Source of the DNA: GCA-2770975 sp050248915
Lineage (GTDB): Bacteria; Cyanobacteriota; Sericytochromatia; UBA7694
Direction: 5' to 3'
NCBI GenBank assembly: GCA_050248915.1
Contig: JBFWRL010000008.1
Coordinates: forward strand, 10,982-74,981
Length of the DNA stretch: 64,000 nt
In this document: positions 8,793-17,758 of the stretch, one piece after another
How the letters are laid out: each line of letters opens with the position of its first letter
How positions within the stretch are numbered: position 1 is the first letter of the stretch
The notes under the pieces: generated by a model
Databases searched by the model: none
What the model was told of the DNA's origin: nothing
The model's input: only the letters and a program-made list of their open reading frames with translations
Program-made: the position numbers and the translations under genes

Positions 8793-9708
8793 AACGCTGC
8801 GTCCCCGCCTGGGCACCCGCGGCAGCCCGCTGGCCCTGTGGCAGACTGAGCAGGTGGCTTTGCGCCTCAAACAGCAATTGCCAGGCTGTGAGCCGCAGAT
8901 CTGTGTGATCAAAACCCAGGGCGACCGCATTTTGGACTTGCCCCTGGCCCAAATTGGCGACAAAGGTCTGTTTACCCAAGAATTGGAAACGGCCCTGCTG
9001 AAAAATGAGATTGATCTGGCTGTTCACAGTTTAAAAGATCTGCCGACCGAATTGCCCTCGGGTTTGGCCCTGGGCGCGATTTTGGAGCGGCACTCCCCCC
9101 ACGATGTCTTGGTCTCGCAAGACAATCTCCCCCTTGACGCCTTGCCCGCCGGGGCTTTGGTGGGCACAGGCAGCCAGCGCCGCCGCACCCAATTGATGCA
9201 GGCCCGGCCCGATTTGGTTTTTCAAGACTTGCGTGGCAATATTCAAACCCGTTTGAATAAATTGGACCGGGGCGATTACGCGGCCATTGTGATGGCCCAA
9301 GCGGCGCTGGATCGCCTGCAAATGAGCCACCGCATCAGCCAAGTCTTGCCTTTGGCTCTGATGTTGCCTGCCGTCGGCCAAGGCGCAATTGGCATCGAAA
9401 TATCCGAATCCCGCGCTGATCTCAAGACTCTTTTGAGCGCTTTACACGATCCGTCCACGGGTTTGGCTTGCAGTGCTGAACGGGCTTTTTTGAGGGCGTT
9501 GGGGGGCGGCTGTCAAACGCCCTTGGGGGCCTATGCCCTGTTCTCCAGCGACAATCCCGAACACTTGCTGCTCTATGGCTATCTCTCCAGCGAAGACGGC
9601 CAGCATTTTTGGCGCGATAAAATGGTCGGCCCGGCCACAGAGCCAGAAGACCTGGGCCGACAGTTGGCTGCACGCATGAAATCCCAAGCCGGTTCGCTGT
9701 TTGTTTAA
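8785..9708 (+). CDS. hemC: Hydroxymethylbilane synthase (porphobilinogen deaminase)
   Basis: HemC polymerises four porphobilinogen units into hydroxymethylbilane. The 307-residue protein begins RLGTRGSPLALWQT, contains HSLKDLPTELP with the catalytic Asp region, and has the dipyrromethane cofactor cysteine at about residue 243 in GGGCQTPLGAYA. The frame is open back to 8551 inside hemA, but the family N-terminus fits only the ATG at 8785, which overlaps the hemA stop (ATGACTGA). It is cotranscribed with hemA. hemD and hemB are not in the window. Confidence 0.97.
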   Translation: MTETLRPRLGTRGSPLALWQTEQVALRLKQQLPGCEPQICVIKTQGDRILDLPLAQIGDKGLFTQELETALLKNEIDLAVHSLKDLPTELPSGLALGAILERHSPHDVLVSQDNLPLDALPAGALVGTGSQRRRTQLMQARPDLVFQDLRGNIQTRLNKLDRGDYAAIVMAQAALDRLQMSHRISQVLPLALMLPAVGQGAIGIEISESRADLKTLLSALHDPSTGLACSAERAFLRALGGGCQTPLGAYALFSSDNPEHLLLYGYLSSEDGQHFWRDKMVGPATEPEDLGRQLAARMKSQAGSLFV

Positions 9709-9771
9709 ATGCTTTGGCTAAAATTTGGGTAAAATAGAAACAGATCCAAACTCTGAGAAAGACCTGTGACC

Positions 9772-10785
9772 ATGAAAAAGAAGTACACCGTTGGAATTTT
9801 AGGCGCAACCGGCTTGGTGGGGCGTGAAATGATCAAGACCCTGCTTGAGCGCAAATTCCCGGTGGCCAAATGGGTGCCACTGGCCTCGGCCCGTTCTGCG
9901 GGAACGGTGGTCAGTGTGGGCAAACAGCATTTGCCCGTGCAAATTGCCGAGCCCGCAGCGTTTAAAGGCATCGATTTCCTCTTTTCCTCTGCCGGTGGCA
10001 GTGTGAGCAAGTCTTTGGTGCCTGCCGCTGTTGAGCAGGGCTGTATCGTGATTGACAATACCAGCGCTTTTCGCATGCAAGATTGGGTGCCGCTGGTGGT
10101 GCCCGAAGTCAATGCCGAGGCCCTGCGCAACCACAAGGGCCTGATTGCCAATCCCAATTGCTCCACCGCCCAACTCGTGGTGGTGCTCAAACCCCTGCAC
10201 GATGCCTTTGGCATTAAACGGATTGTCTGCTCGACTTATCAGGCGGTGTCGGGGGCGGGCAACAAGGCCATCGAAGAACTGTATACCCAATCGGAGCAGG
10301 TCTTGAGTGGGCAGCCCGCCCTGCCTCAGGTCTTGCCTTATCCGATTGCCTTTAATGTGATCCCCTTTATCGGGGAATTTGAACCCAATGGCTATACCAA
10401 CGAAGAGATGAAAATGACCCACGAAGTGGCCAAGATCATGGGTGAGGCGATTCCCACTTCGGCCACCTGTGTGCGGGTGCCCGTGGCCAATGGCCACAGC
10501 GAGTCGGTGAATATTGAATTTTCGCGCCCGGTCTCGCCGCAAGAGGCCCGGCTGGTGCTGCAAGAGGCCCCGCTGATCACCATCCGCGACGACCGCCAAC
10601 TCAGGCATTTTCCCTATCCGCTGGATGTTTCGGGCACGGATTCGGTCTATGTGGGCCGGATTCGCGAAGATGTCTCCCATCCCCATGGCCTGAATCTCTG
10701 GATAGTGGCCGACAATCTGCGCAAAGGCGCGGCCCTCAATGCCGTGCAGATTGCCGAAAAAATGGTGGAGATGGGGCTGGTCTAG
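9772..10785 (+). CDS. asd: Aspartate-semialdehyde dehydrogenase
   Basis: Asd reduces aspartyl-4-phosphate to aspartate semialdehyde with NADPH, the branch point to lysine/diaminopimelate, threonine and methionine. The 337-residue protein has the N-terminal GILGATGLVGREM nucleotide loop, the nucleophile near Cys130 in NPNCSTAQL, and the YQAVSGAGNKA segment. Both a GTG at 9766 and an ATG at 9772 are in frame. GAGAAAG at 9755-9761 is better spaced for the ATG, so I use it. It lies 63 bases after hemC; no lysine riboswitch is visible in that gap. A small helix-turn-helix gene follows after 10 bases. Confidence 0.96.
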   Translation: MKKKYTVGILGATGLVGREMIKTLLERKFPVAKWVPLASARSAGTVVSVGKQHLPVQIAEPAAFKGIDFLFSSAGGSVSKSLVPAAVEQGCIVIDNTSAFRMQDWVPLVVPEVNAEALRNHKGLIANPNCSTAQLVVVLKPLHDAFGIKRIVCSTYQAVSGAGNKAIEELYTQSEQVLSGQPALPQVLPYPIAFNVIPFIGEFEPNGYTNEEMKMTHEVAKIMGEAIPTSATCVRVPVANGHSESVNIEFSRPVSPQEARLVLQEAPLITIRDDRQLRHFPYPLDVSGTDSVYVGRIREDVSHPHGLNLWIVADNLRKGAALNAVQIAEKMVEMGLV

Positions 10786-10795
10786 CGACCCCACT

Positions 10796-11077
10796 ATGAC
10801 TGCTCAGGCTTTTTCTGCGGGTCGCTATCCCTGGACTGGGGCCCAGTTTCGCCGGGCCCGTGAAGCTGCGGCCTGGAGCCAAGTGGAGTTGGCCGCAAAG
10901 GCCCAGCTCTTTGTCTACGAGGTGCAAAAACTCGAAGCGGGCCAAAAAATCCCGCCGAATAAATTTCCGCGCCTCTTGGCCTGTCTGCAGCCCTATCTGG
11001 AAAAGCCCAAACGCGCGCCAGCGTTTAAGCCAACTCCTCCAACTAGGCCAACACCGCCTCTTCATAATCCAGACTGA
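10796..11077 (+). CDS. Small helix-turn-helix (XRE-like) protein
   Basis: A 93-residue protein. Residues about 12-60 fit an XRE-type helix-turn-helix: FRRAREAAAWSQVELAAKAQ gives the two recognition helices, followed by VYEVQKLEAGQKIPP. The C-terminus is a Lys/Pro-rich tail. It is probably a DNA-binding regulator or an accessory protein. The ATG at 10796 lies 10 bases after the asd stop with no clear ribosome binding site, so translation may depend on asd. Its 3' end overlaps the convergent amidotransferase gene by 35 bases. An alternative longer start inside asd adds a Trp-rich stretch not seen in such proteins. Confidence 0.6.
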   Translation: MTAQAFSAGRYPWTGAQFRRAREAAAWSQVELAAKAQLFVYEVQKLEAGQKIPPNKFPRLLACLQPYLEKPKRAPAFKPTPPTRPTPPLHNPD

Positions 11078-11777
11078 GCAAAAAATTGCGCAGGATCTGG
11101 CGCGCGCCGTCGACGGGCATGAGCGTGTCGAGGTAGATGTAGAGGTGTTCGGGGCTGTGAAAGAGCTGGGCGTCGATAAAACGCTGCACACGCTGCTGGC
11201 CCAAATAGCGCAGGGTTTCGGGGGTGTATTCGGGATGAAACTGCACGCCAAAACAACTGCCACAGGCCAGAATCTGGTGGGCTGTTTGGTAAGACAGCCC
11301 CAGGTGTTCCGCGCCGGGGGGCAGTTCGCTGACATGATCCTGGTGGGTTTGTGAGGTCCAGACCCCACTTTCGACCCCCGACAAATAGGGGTGACTGCCC
11401 GTAAAATAGACCGGGTGGGTGCCAAATTCCCATTGCGGCGCTTTGCTGACCTGGCCCCCGAGTGCACTGGCAATCAGCTGATGGCCAAAACAGATGCCAA
11501 AGACCGGGAAGTTGTTGGCGTGCGCTTCGCGGATCAGGCTCTCGACGGCTTGAATCCAATCACTTTGATCATAGACCGAATGTACCGAGCCCGAGATCAG
11601 CAGGCCCGCCCAGGGCTGTTGGAGCAAGGTCGGCAATTCGTCTTTGCGCCGAATCCCGTCGATGATTTCGTAGGGGATCTGCAGATCTTCGGCTTGCAAA
11701 AAGCTTTCAAAGCGCTCGGCAAACGAGATCACGCCCTGATCGAGCAGATCTAAGACACACAGCGGTTGAACCGGCAT
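11043..11777 (-). CDS. Class I glutamine amidotransferase domain protein
   Basis: A 244-residue stand-alone class I glutamine amidotransferase. The nucleophile cysteine is in FGICFGHQLIA and the catalytic His-Glu pair in FGVQFHPEYTPE, with the oxyanion segment LISGSVHSVYD. It resembles the GuaA-like GATase proteins that hydrolyse gamma-glutamyl amides or act on small thiols, rather than the GMP synthase subunit itself, since no ATP-pyrophosphatase domain is present. The frame extends to 11813, but GAGGAG lies 10 bases before the ATG at 11777, whereas the longer start has no ribosome binding site. Partner and substrate are unknown. Confidence 0.85.
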   Translation of the reverse strand: MPVQPLCVLDLLDQGVISFAERFESFLQAEDLQIPYEIIDGIRRKDELPTLLQQPWAGLLISGSVHSVYDQSDWIQAVESLIREAHANNFPVFGICFGHQLIASALGGQVSKAPQWEFGTHPVYFTGSHPYLSGVESGVWTSQTHQDHVSELPPGAEHLGLSYQTAHQILACGSCFGVQFHPEYTPETLRYLGQQRVQRFIDAQLFHSPEHLYIYLDTLMPVDGARQILRNFLLSLDYEEAVLA

Positions 11778-11841
11778 TTTAAAACAGCTCCTCTGATTTT
11801 TGCTTGTTAGCATAACATATTTTTAGGACCTGAATTGGGCT

Positions 11842-13725
11842 TTAGCCCTGTGCTTTTTCGCGCCAGACAATCCGATAGAGCAGCGTTTGCCCACTCAGCC
11901 CTTTGAGGTTCTTTTCAAAGGGCGTGATCTCAAAATACGTTTCTGGCAGCAATTCGGCGATCCGGGGCAGAGCCAAAAAATCTTTGGAGATCACAATGTC
12001 TTCACCCACACTCTCGCCCTGAATGCGCGCGGCTTTGTTGATCGTGGTGCCAAAATAGTCCAGGCGTTCGTTGAGGTTGAGCGCAATGCAGGGCCCATGG
12101 TGCAGGCCCATTTTGAGGATGACTTTTTTATCCGGGCTGTCTTTGTGCCATTCGCGGTTCCACTGCTGGAATTCCTCTTGAATACAAATGGCGCAGGTCA
12201 GGGCCTGAACCGGATCCGAAAAGACTGCCATGACCGCATCGCCAATGGTTTTGACAATGCCACCGGCATATTCAGCGATCAATTCAGTCATGATGTCAAA
12301 ATGCTCTTGCACCAAATTAAAGGCAAAGGCGTCGCCCTGCATTTCATACATGGCGGTGGAATCTTTGAGATCGGTAAACATAATACTCAAATTGGAGACC
12401 TCGAGATTGACGCCGGGCCGCAGCACCTCGGAGCTGAATAAATTGCGAAAGACCTGCAAATTGGTGACATATGCCGCTGTGACCCGATTGGCCCGCCAGG
12501 CCAAATTTTCGATTTGCAGGGTCTGAAAAATGTCACGGGGGTTGTGTACCTGCAATTGAACGCGTTGCGCCAATTCCAGAGGCCTCACGGGGCTCAGTTC
12601 TTCGGGCAAGTCCAATTGCCAAGCTGTTTTTCCCCCTTCGGGCAGCACATCAAAATACTGGCTGTTTTTCATGCTCAATGAGCGAAAGCGGTAGCTGCCA
12701 GGGGGCAATTCCAGACTGATCTCCCGCTTTTGGCCCGGCCAAAGATTGTGTTGGCCCAGCAGATGGGCCGTATTGGCCGGCGAGCCTGCGCAAAAGTCAA
12801 AGACATTGAGTTCTCTCACCGTTGGCACGGGGTAAAAAGTCAATTCAAAATTATCGTCAAAGCGCACGCCAAAATCAATGCCACAGGCGTCGCAATGCAC
12901 CTCGGGGTTGATATCTTTGAGACGGCTCTCGCGCGATTTGCTGCCCAAACAACTGGGGCAGAGCAGATCCCAGCTCAGATTAAAAAAGCCCGCCACAGTG
13001 GCCTCTAAAAAAAACACCAGGGTTTTGTGGGGGTCGAGTTCATAACTGCGCGCCAATTCAAAGGGCCTGAGCTTTTGCACAAATTGGGGGGGAGCGGTGT
13101 AGATATACGTGGCGAGGCACGCCAGCAAGGTCTGATCCTCTGAGAGCGCAGCCCAACTGGTGGCCAGGGCCTGGATCTCTGACGCTTTTTTGCTGGGGTC
13201 TGTCAAAAAGGGCAGATCTGGCCGGGCACGTTCGGGTCTCAGGCGCTGAGCGGATTGTTCATAGACCTTGAGGATATTTTTTAAGACGGCTTTGAGCTTG
13301 GGTTGCAGCAAAAACAGCGGCAATTTTGGCACAATCTGAATCTGCACCAGCACCTCTGAGCCCCCACTTGCCGTGGGCGTGATCTGCACTTCAAAGCAGA
13401 TATACAGGGTGGGGCCCTGGGTATAAATCCGCTCCACCCTTAAAAAATGCGGGGCCGACCATTCATAGGGCAATTCTTCGTAGCGCAGGGGCAGGCCCAG
13501 GTCTTTGGTCTCGACTGTCAATTCAGAACCGCCTTGGGGTAAGGCGCGGGTCAAGATCGTCACCGCGGGCATGCCCGCAGCGGCATTGACTTGGTCGGTA
13601 TTGGAAATAATCGGCCAGAGCACTTCGGGTGATTGTTCAAATACCATGCGCGCACTGAGGGTCTTGCGGCGTTTTCTCAGGTCTTGGAGATAAGTTTCAC
13701 TGCGAGCGGTACTGGGTGAGATCAC
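11842..13725 (-). CDS. Class III adenylate cyclase with SRPBCC-like and DUF5939-like domains
   Basis: A 627-residue soluble cyclase. Residues about 20-160 resemble an SRPBCC/START-type lipid- or ligand-binding fold. Residues about 180-390 fit DUF5939, including a Cys4 pair (CPSC and CDAC). Residues about 435-620 are the catalytic domain. All key residues are visible: metal Asp in FTDLKDS, adenine-selecting Lys and second metal Asp in VKTIGDAVMAVF, second selecting Asp in LDYFGTTIN, and the Asn and Arg of INKAARIQ. Hence cAMP is the predicted product. The start is GTG at 13725 with a weak AAAGAA upstream. The 1721-residue cyclic-nucleotide-binding protein at 21.8-26.9 kb is a possible target. 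Confidence 0.88.
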   Translation of the reverse strand: MISPSTARSETYLQDLRKRRKTLSARMVFEQSPEVLWPIISNTDQVNAAAGMPAVTILTRALPQGGSELTVETKDLGLPLRYEELPYEWSAPHFLRVERIYTQGPTLYICFEVQITPTASGGSEVLVQIQIVPKLPLFLLQPKLKAVLKNILKVYEQSAQRLRPERARPDLPFLTDPSKKASEIQALATSWAALSEDQTLLACLATYIYTAPPQFVQKLRPFELARSYELDPHKTLVFFLEATVAGFFNLSWDLLCPSCLGSKSRESRLKDINPEVHCDACGIDFGVRFDDNFELTFYPVPTVRELNVFDFCAGSPANTAHLLGQHNLWPGQKREISLELPPGSYRFRSLSMKNSQYFDVLPEGGKTAWQLDLPEELSPVRPLELAQRVQLQVHNPRDIFQTLQIENLAWRANRVTAAYVTNLQVFRNLFSSEVLRPGVNLEVSNLSIMFTDLKDSTAMYEMQGDAFAFNLVQEHFDIMTELIAEYAGGIVKTIGDAVMAVFSDPVQALTCAICIQEEFQQWNREWHKDSPDKKVILKMGLHHGPCIALNLNERLDYFGTTINKAARIQGESVGEDIVISKDFLALPRIAELLPETYFEITPFEKNLKGLSGQTLLYRIVWREKAQG

Positions 13726-13805
13726 GGTTTTTTCTTTATTGCTTTCAAATACTGCCTCTAGCTTAACATAAACCCTGTTTTCACTCTGTTTGAGTGCGGG
13801 CGATT

Positions 13806-14492
13806 TTAGTGCGGGCGGTTTTTCCCCCAGATTTGATCCAGGTATTGGTCGCGACCGGAGTTAAAACGGTAATATTTATAGCGGTAGGGGTGGTGTTTGT
13901 AATAATCTTGGTGCTCCGCTTCTGCTGGGTAAAAGGCCGCTGCGGGGCTGATTTCTGTCACGATGGGCTGCTTAAATTTGTTCAGTTTTTCCAACTCGCT
14001 TTTGGATTTCAGGGCTGCCTGTTTTTGGCGCTCGCTGTGATAAAAAATCGCCGTGCGGTATTGGCTGCCATTGTCGACAAATTGGCGGTTGAGGGCGGTG
14101 GGATCAATTTGTCGCCAAAAGACAAAGAGCAGTTTTTCGTAGCTGACTTTTTGGGGGTCAAAAAGCACCTGCACCACTTCGGCATGGCCGGTCCAACCGC
14201 GAGAGACGTCTTTGTATGTGGGATTGGGGGTTTTGCCGCCCATATATCCCGACGTGGTTGAGATCACCCCCGGAAGATTGTCAAAGGGTGGCTCCAGGCA
14301 CCAAAAACAGCCTCCGGCAAAGGTGGCTGCCTGCAAACCTGGTGGCACGGCAGCTTCAACCGGGGGCATGGCTGGGTGCTGGGATTTTCCAGACAGAAAG
14401 CCCCAGAGCAAAAAGCCTGTGAGCAAGAAACTCAAAACCAGCCCCACACGGGCCCGTGTGGATGTAAACAGGGCAGATAGCCAATCAGGCAT
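13806..14492 (-). CDS. msrA: Peptide-methionine (S)-S-oxide reductase with membrane anchor
   Basis: MsrA repairs the S-epimer of methionine sulfoxide in proteins. The 228-residue protein has one N-terminal transmembrane segment (residues about 15-34), a Pro/Ala linker, then the full MsrA domain with nucleophile Cys in AGGCFWCLE, the SGYMGG segment and HAEVVQV. A second Cys sits in the same CFWC motif. The anchor implies action in the periplasm or at the membrane. The start is ATG at 14492 with GAAGGAGA upstream and overlaps the end of the COQ7-like gene by 8 bases. A 15-bp tandem duplication (13794-13823) spans its stop codon. Confidence 0.93.
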   Translation of the reverse strand: MPDWLSALFTSTRARVGLVLSFLLTGFLLWGFLSGKSQHPAMPPVEAAVPPGLQAATFAGGCFWCLEPPFDNLPGVISTTSGYMGGKTPNPTYKDVSRGWTGHAEVVQVLFDPQKVSYEKLLFVFWRQIDPTALNRQFVDNGSQYRTAIFYHSERQKQAALKSKSELEKLNKFKQPIVTEISPAAAFYPAEAEHQDYYKHHPYRYKYYRFNSGRDQYLDQIWGKNRPH

Positions 14493-15123
14493 GGGTGGTC
14501 TCCTTCGGGACTTTGGGATGGTTCTCTCGGGCGGCTTCAGGGCTTAAAGCACCGGGTTCTCTGATAAACGCGGCAAAATCTGTGCGAATCTGGGCCTTGG
14601 CTGCCGGAATTTTCCAGAGTGGCAGCACTTTGCCCAGCTTATGGGACTTCACCGCTGAGCGGAAATAGGCCTCGTGTTCCCACTCGACTTCGGCCATTTC
14701 GAGCAGGGCGTCGATCATCTCAGGATGGCGCGCACACTGGGCCAGGCGGGCGGCATATTCATATTCCCAGATATTGCCGGATTCGAGTTTCCCTGCGCCA
14801 TACATCGGGATCAGCCAACCGCCAAGATGGCAGAGCAGGCCAATCAGGCTGCCCACCCCCCACATGATGTTTTCCTGTTTGGGATCGGGGGCCGCGTTTA
14901 ATTGTCGCAGCATTTCAGCCACGGCACTGCGGTGTTGCCATTCTTCGGCTTCGATTTGGGCCAGGGTCGCCCGTTCTCTGCGGGCCCACCACGAAGCGGC
15001 ATGGCCCTGATAGGCCAGGGCAGCAGCCCGCTCTCCGGCATGGGCCAATTGCAATAAGCGGATCAAAGATTTTTCTGCGGCAGAGACAGAGTCGGGATAC
15101 ATGGATTGATCAGGCCCTCGCAT
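14485..15123 (-). CDS. COQ7/ferritin-like diiron protein
   Basis: A 212-residue helical protein with ferritin-like diiron ligands: Glu in HAGERAAALAYQGH, an ExxH in EAEEWQH, and a second Glu/ExxH in EVEWEHEAYF, plus a hydrophobic middle helix pair. The layout fits the COQ7/demethoxyubiquinone hydroxylase family, which hydroxylates quinone precursors at the membrane, but more distant ferritin-like members exist. It shares an 8-base overlap with msrA, so the two are cotranscribed; both relate to redox metabolism. The start is ATG at 15123 with AAGGCAG upstream. Substrate is not established. Confidence 0.72.
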   Translation of the reverse strand: MRGPDQSMYPDSVSAAEKSLIRLLQLAHAGERAAALAYQGHAASWWARRERATLAQIEAEEWQHRSAVAEMLRQLNAAPDPKQENIMWGVGSLIGLLCHLGGWLIPMYGAGKLESGNIWEYEYAARLAQCARHPEMIDALLEMAEVEWEHEAYFRSAVKSHKLGKVLPLWKIPAAKAQIRTDFAAFIREPGALSPEAARENHPKVPKETTHA

Positions 15124-15239
15124 TTCTGCCTTGATTGTACCACCGCTGCAAAGATTTTTGTGGGGCTTTAAAGCCCTGAGATCACCTCTCTGATGCTGGA
15201 TTTCAGCTTTGCTTAACCCGGAGATAAATGGCTATCCCC

Positions 15240-15269
15240 TTGTCACTCCTTTTGTGGGTTTGTTATAAC
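15240..15269 (+). promoter_or_regulatory. Sigma-70-type promoter for tRNA-fMet
   Basis: TTGTCA at 15240-15245 and TATAAC at 15264-15269 are separated by 18 bases; the predicted start falls just before the tRNA 5' end at 15283. Confidence 0.55.
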
Positions 15270-15282
15270 TAATATAAGTCGA

Positions 15283-15356
<74 letters not shown>

Positions 15357-15368
15357 CTTTTCATTTTC

Positions 15369-15402
15369 GGGCCCTTGTAGCAAGGGTCCGTTTCTGTTTT
15401 TA
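15369..15402 (+). terminator. Terminator after tRNA-fMet
   Basis: A stem of GGGCCCTTG and CAAGGGTCC (one G-T pair), loop TAG, followed by GTTTCTGTTTTT. Confidence 0.65.
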
Positions 15403-15521
15403 ACCCCCCTTTTTTTCTCTTTGCTCAAGGCAAAGGGTTAAATTGCAAGAAATCTCAAAAAAACACGAAAGTTTACCCGACCTTTACCAGATAATAACCT
15501 ATCTGAAGTAGGAGGGCATGT

Positions 15522-16919
15522 ATGGGAGTTCAAATCGCAGCGGTTCAGACCCGGCCCATTCAAGCCACGTCAAACCCAACCACCCCAGTTTTGCCCTCTG
15601 TTTCTGTTCGTGGCTCTCAATCCACGGCTTCCGCTGCCTCCGCTCAGACGGTGCTTCTCAATCCCAGCGATCAGTTGGCCCCCACCCCAGCCAAAGGCCC
15701 TGTGCCCGATGTGCGCCTGTTTTTCTTCTCAGACAACCACTCCAACCCCGATTTGCTCGACGATTTTCGCTGGAAGACCCAAACCGAACGCCCAGATTTG
15801 GTGATCGATGGCGGCGATTGGGTCCACGATGGCACCGAGCCGGAAATCAAACGGGCTTACAATATGCGCCAGGTCTTTCCCGTGCCCGTGCATGTGGTCA
15901 CTGGCAATCACGATGCCCATTTGCGCGGGCCCTTTAAAGATCCCCTGCCCGAAGTTCCCCCTTTTCGCAGCTTTGATACCAAAGGCGTGCATTTTATTCT
16001 GCTCGACAACGAAGACGAAACCCTGACCGAAGAACAGTTTAAACTGCTCGAAGCCGATCTCAAGGCCCATGCGGGCAAACCCACCTTGGTTTCGATGCAT
16101 GTGCCGGCCAAACTCAGCAAAGAGCCGCTCACAGTCAAATTGGGCAAACACCTGCCCTTTAACTTTGCCTCCCCTGTCATGCGTGACGAAGCCCAGGTCA
16201 AACGCTTTCACCAGCTCATGACCCAGTACCAAGTCAAAGCGGTGTTGTCGGGCCACACCCATTTCCCAGATGAAGTCGTCGAAGATGGCGTACGCTATCT
16301 GACAGTGGGTTCTTCCGGCGGTCTCAGTCCCAAACCCGGCCTCGACAAAGAGTATTTGGATATTCGCGTGCAGGGTCAGAGCCTGGAAGTCAAACGGGTG
16401 ACCTTGGCCGAGGGCAAAGGGGTCGTCGGTTATGCCGGGGAGGCCTTTACCTTCTACCGCGACCTGAACAATTTTAACCATGCCGAATTGGGCTGGAATA
16501 CCGACTATTTTCCTTCGGCCAATGTGGGCTACCGGGCCGGCTTCCGCCGCGTCGTCACTGGCAAAGGGGACAGTGTGGCAGCCACCATTGGTGCCCAGAT
16601 GGAGCGCCCGCTGGGCGAAAAAGGCAAAGGCGCGATTTTTGGCACGGTCGGCGTCTCTGCTGGCACCGGCGACAATTGGGATGTTGGCGTGCAGGCCAGC
16701 GCCGGTTATAAACACGCGGTCTACGGCAATTACAACAAAGGCGTCTATCTCAAAGGCGCAGGCACGGCCAATGCCGGTTATTTACATGGTTCCGCCACAG
16801 CCGGTGTGGGGGTGCAGGCCGGAATTGGCGTGCAATACCAAAACTTCACGGTTGAACTTGGCCAGGAGTGGTCCACCAATTACCGCGCTCAGCAATTGAC
16901 GGTCGGTTTTCGCTTTTAA
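15522..16919 (+). CDS. Calcineurin-like metallophosphoesterase with C-terminal beta-rich domain
   Basis: A 465-residue protein. Residues 1-60 are a Ser/Thr/Pro/Ala-rich low-complexity stretch without a clear signal peptide. Residues about 63-280 are a metallophosphoesterase with metal ligands in FFSDNH, DGGDWVHDG, VVTGNHDAH, VSMHVP and LSGHTHFP, so phosphodiester or phosphomonoester hydrolysis is predicted. Residues about 300-465 are Gly/Tyr-rich alternating segments ending in QLTVGFRF, which resemble an outer-membrane beta-barrel end with terminal phenylalanine. The start is ATG at 15522, 5 bases after GGAGGG; another ATG at 15518 is out of frame. Monocistronic. Confidence 0.85.
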   Translation: MGVQIAAVQTRPIQATSNPTTPVLPSVSVRGSQSTASAASAQTVLLNPSDQLAPTPAKGPVPDVRLFFFSDNHSNPDLLDDFRWKTQTERPDLVIDGGDWVHDGTEPEIKRAYNMRQVFPVPVHVVTGNHDAHLRGPFKDPLPEVPPFRSFDTKGVHFILLDNEDETLTEEQFKLLEADLKAHAGKPTLVSMHVPAKLSKEPLTVKLGKHLPFNFASPVMRDEAQVKRFHQLMTQYQVKAVLSGHTHFPDEVVEDGVRYLTVGSSGGLSPKPGLDKEYLDIRVQGQSLEVKRVTLAEGKGVVGYAGEAFTFYRDLNNFNHAELGWNTDYFPSANVGYRAGFRRVVTGKGDSVAATIGAQMERPLGEKGKGAIFGTVGVSAGTGDNWDVGVQASAGYKHAVYGNYNKGVYLKGAGTANAGYLHGSATAGVGVQAGIGVQYQNFTVELGQEWSTNYRAQQLTVGFRF

Positions 16920-16996
16920 GACGGGCTGAGTCTGATCGCGATCCAATCTGAATTCTGCCGGGGTATACTGGACTATCTTTTTTAAAGGAAATCCCC

Positions 16997-17746
16997 ATGG
17001 CTGAACTGACAGGCAAGGTGGCCCTGGTCACCGGAAGCTCCCGTGGCATTGGCCGGGCCTGTGTGCTTAAACTCGCTGAAGCAGGCGCGCGGGTGGTGAT
17101 CAATTATTTTTCCCAGCTTGAGGCCGCCCGCGAGGTGCAGGCCCAGATTGAGGCCGCTGGCGGCGAAGCCCTGATCATTCAAGCAGATATCTCTCAATCG
17201 GATCAGGTTCAGACCATGTTTGAGCAGATCATGGCCCACTGGGGCCGTTTGGATATTCTCGTCAACAACGCAGGCATTACCCGCGATGGGCTCTTGCTAC
17301 GCATGCAGACCGAAGACTGGGATGATGTGGTTTCGACCAATTTGCGTGGGCTGTTTAATTGCACCAAACGCGCCGCCAAGATCATGCTCAAACAAAAGAG
17401 CGGCAAGATCGTCAACCTCTCTTCGGTGGTCGGCCAGGTCGGCAACGAAGGACAGGCCAATTATGCCACCACCAAAGCCGGGATTTTGGGCTTTACCCGC
17501 AGTGTGGCTCTGGAGCTGGCCTCGCGGGGTATTTCTGTCAATGCTGTAGCCCCTGGCTATATTGAATCAGAAATGACCGAAGGCATCTCCGAAGCCAAAC
17601 GCGCGGAACTCTTACAAAAAATTCCCTTCCAACGATTTGGCAGCTGTGAAGAGGTGGCAGAAATGGTATTATTTCTATCATCGGACAAGTGCCGCTATAT
17701 CACCGGGCAGACCTTTAATATCGACGGTGGCATGGTGATGAAATAA
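16997..17746 (+). CDS. fabG: 3-oxoacyl-ACP reductase
   Basis: FabG reduces beta-ketoacyl-ACP with NADPH in fatty-acid elongation. The 249-residue short-chain dehydrogenase has the cofactor motif TGSSRGIGRA, the NNAG motif (NNAGITRDGLL), and the catalytic Ser143, Tyr156 and Lys160 (ANYATTKAG), plus the family C-terminus GQTFNIDGGM. It leads a three-gene operon with acpP 12 bases and fabF 244 bases downstream. The start is ATG at 16997 with AAAGGAA upstream. A TATACT at 16964-16969 is a possible -10. Confidence 0.96.
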   Translation: MAELTGKVALVTGSSRGIGRACVLKLAEAGARVVINYFSQLEAAREVQAQIEAAGGEALIIQADISQSDQVQTMFEQIMAHWGRLDILVNNAGITRDGLLLRMQTEDWDDVVSTNLRGLFNCTKRAAKIMLKQKSGKIVNLSSVVGQVGNEGQANYATTKAGILGFTRSVALELASRGISVNAVAPGYIESEMTEGISEAKRAELLQKIPFQRFGSCEEVAEMVLFLSSDKCRYITGQTFNIDGGMVMK

Positions 17747-17758
17747 AGGAGCGATCTG

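Noticed and set aside
9709..9771. Lysine riboswitch before asd
   Set aside because: The gap is only 63 bases and shows no long structured element or terminator.
9799..10794. 331-codon minus-strand frame
   Set aside because: Antisense shadow of asd; the composition reflects the GC pattern of the real gene.
13794..13823. Regulatory repeat at the msrA end
   Set aside because: A simple 15-bp tandem duplication (GTGCGGGCG core) across the stop codon; no sign of function.
15419..15435. Second terminator after the tRNA
   Set aside because: CTTTGC/GCAAAG stem lacks a following T run on either strand.
15729..16715. 328-codon minus-strand frame
   Set aside because: Antisense shadow of the metallophosphoesterase gene, with no start signal.
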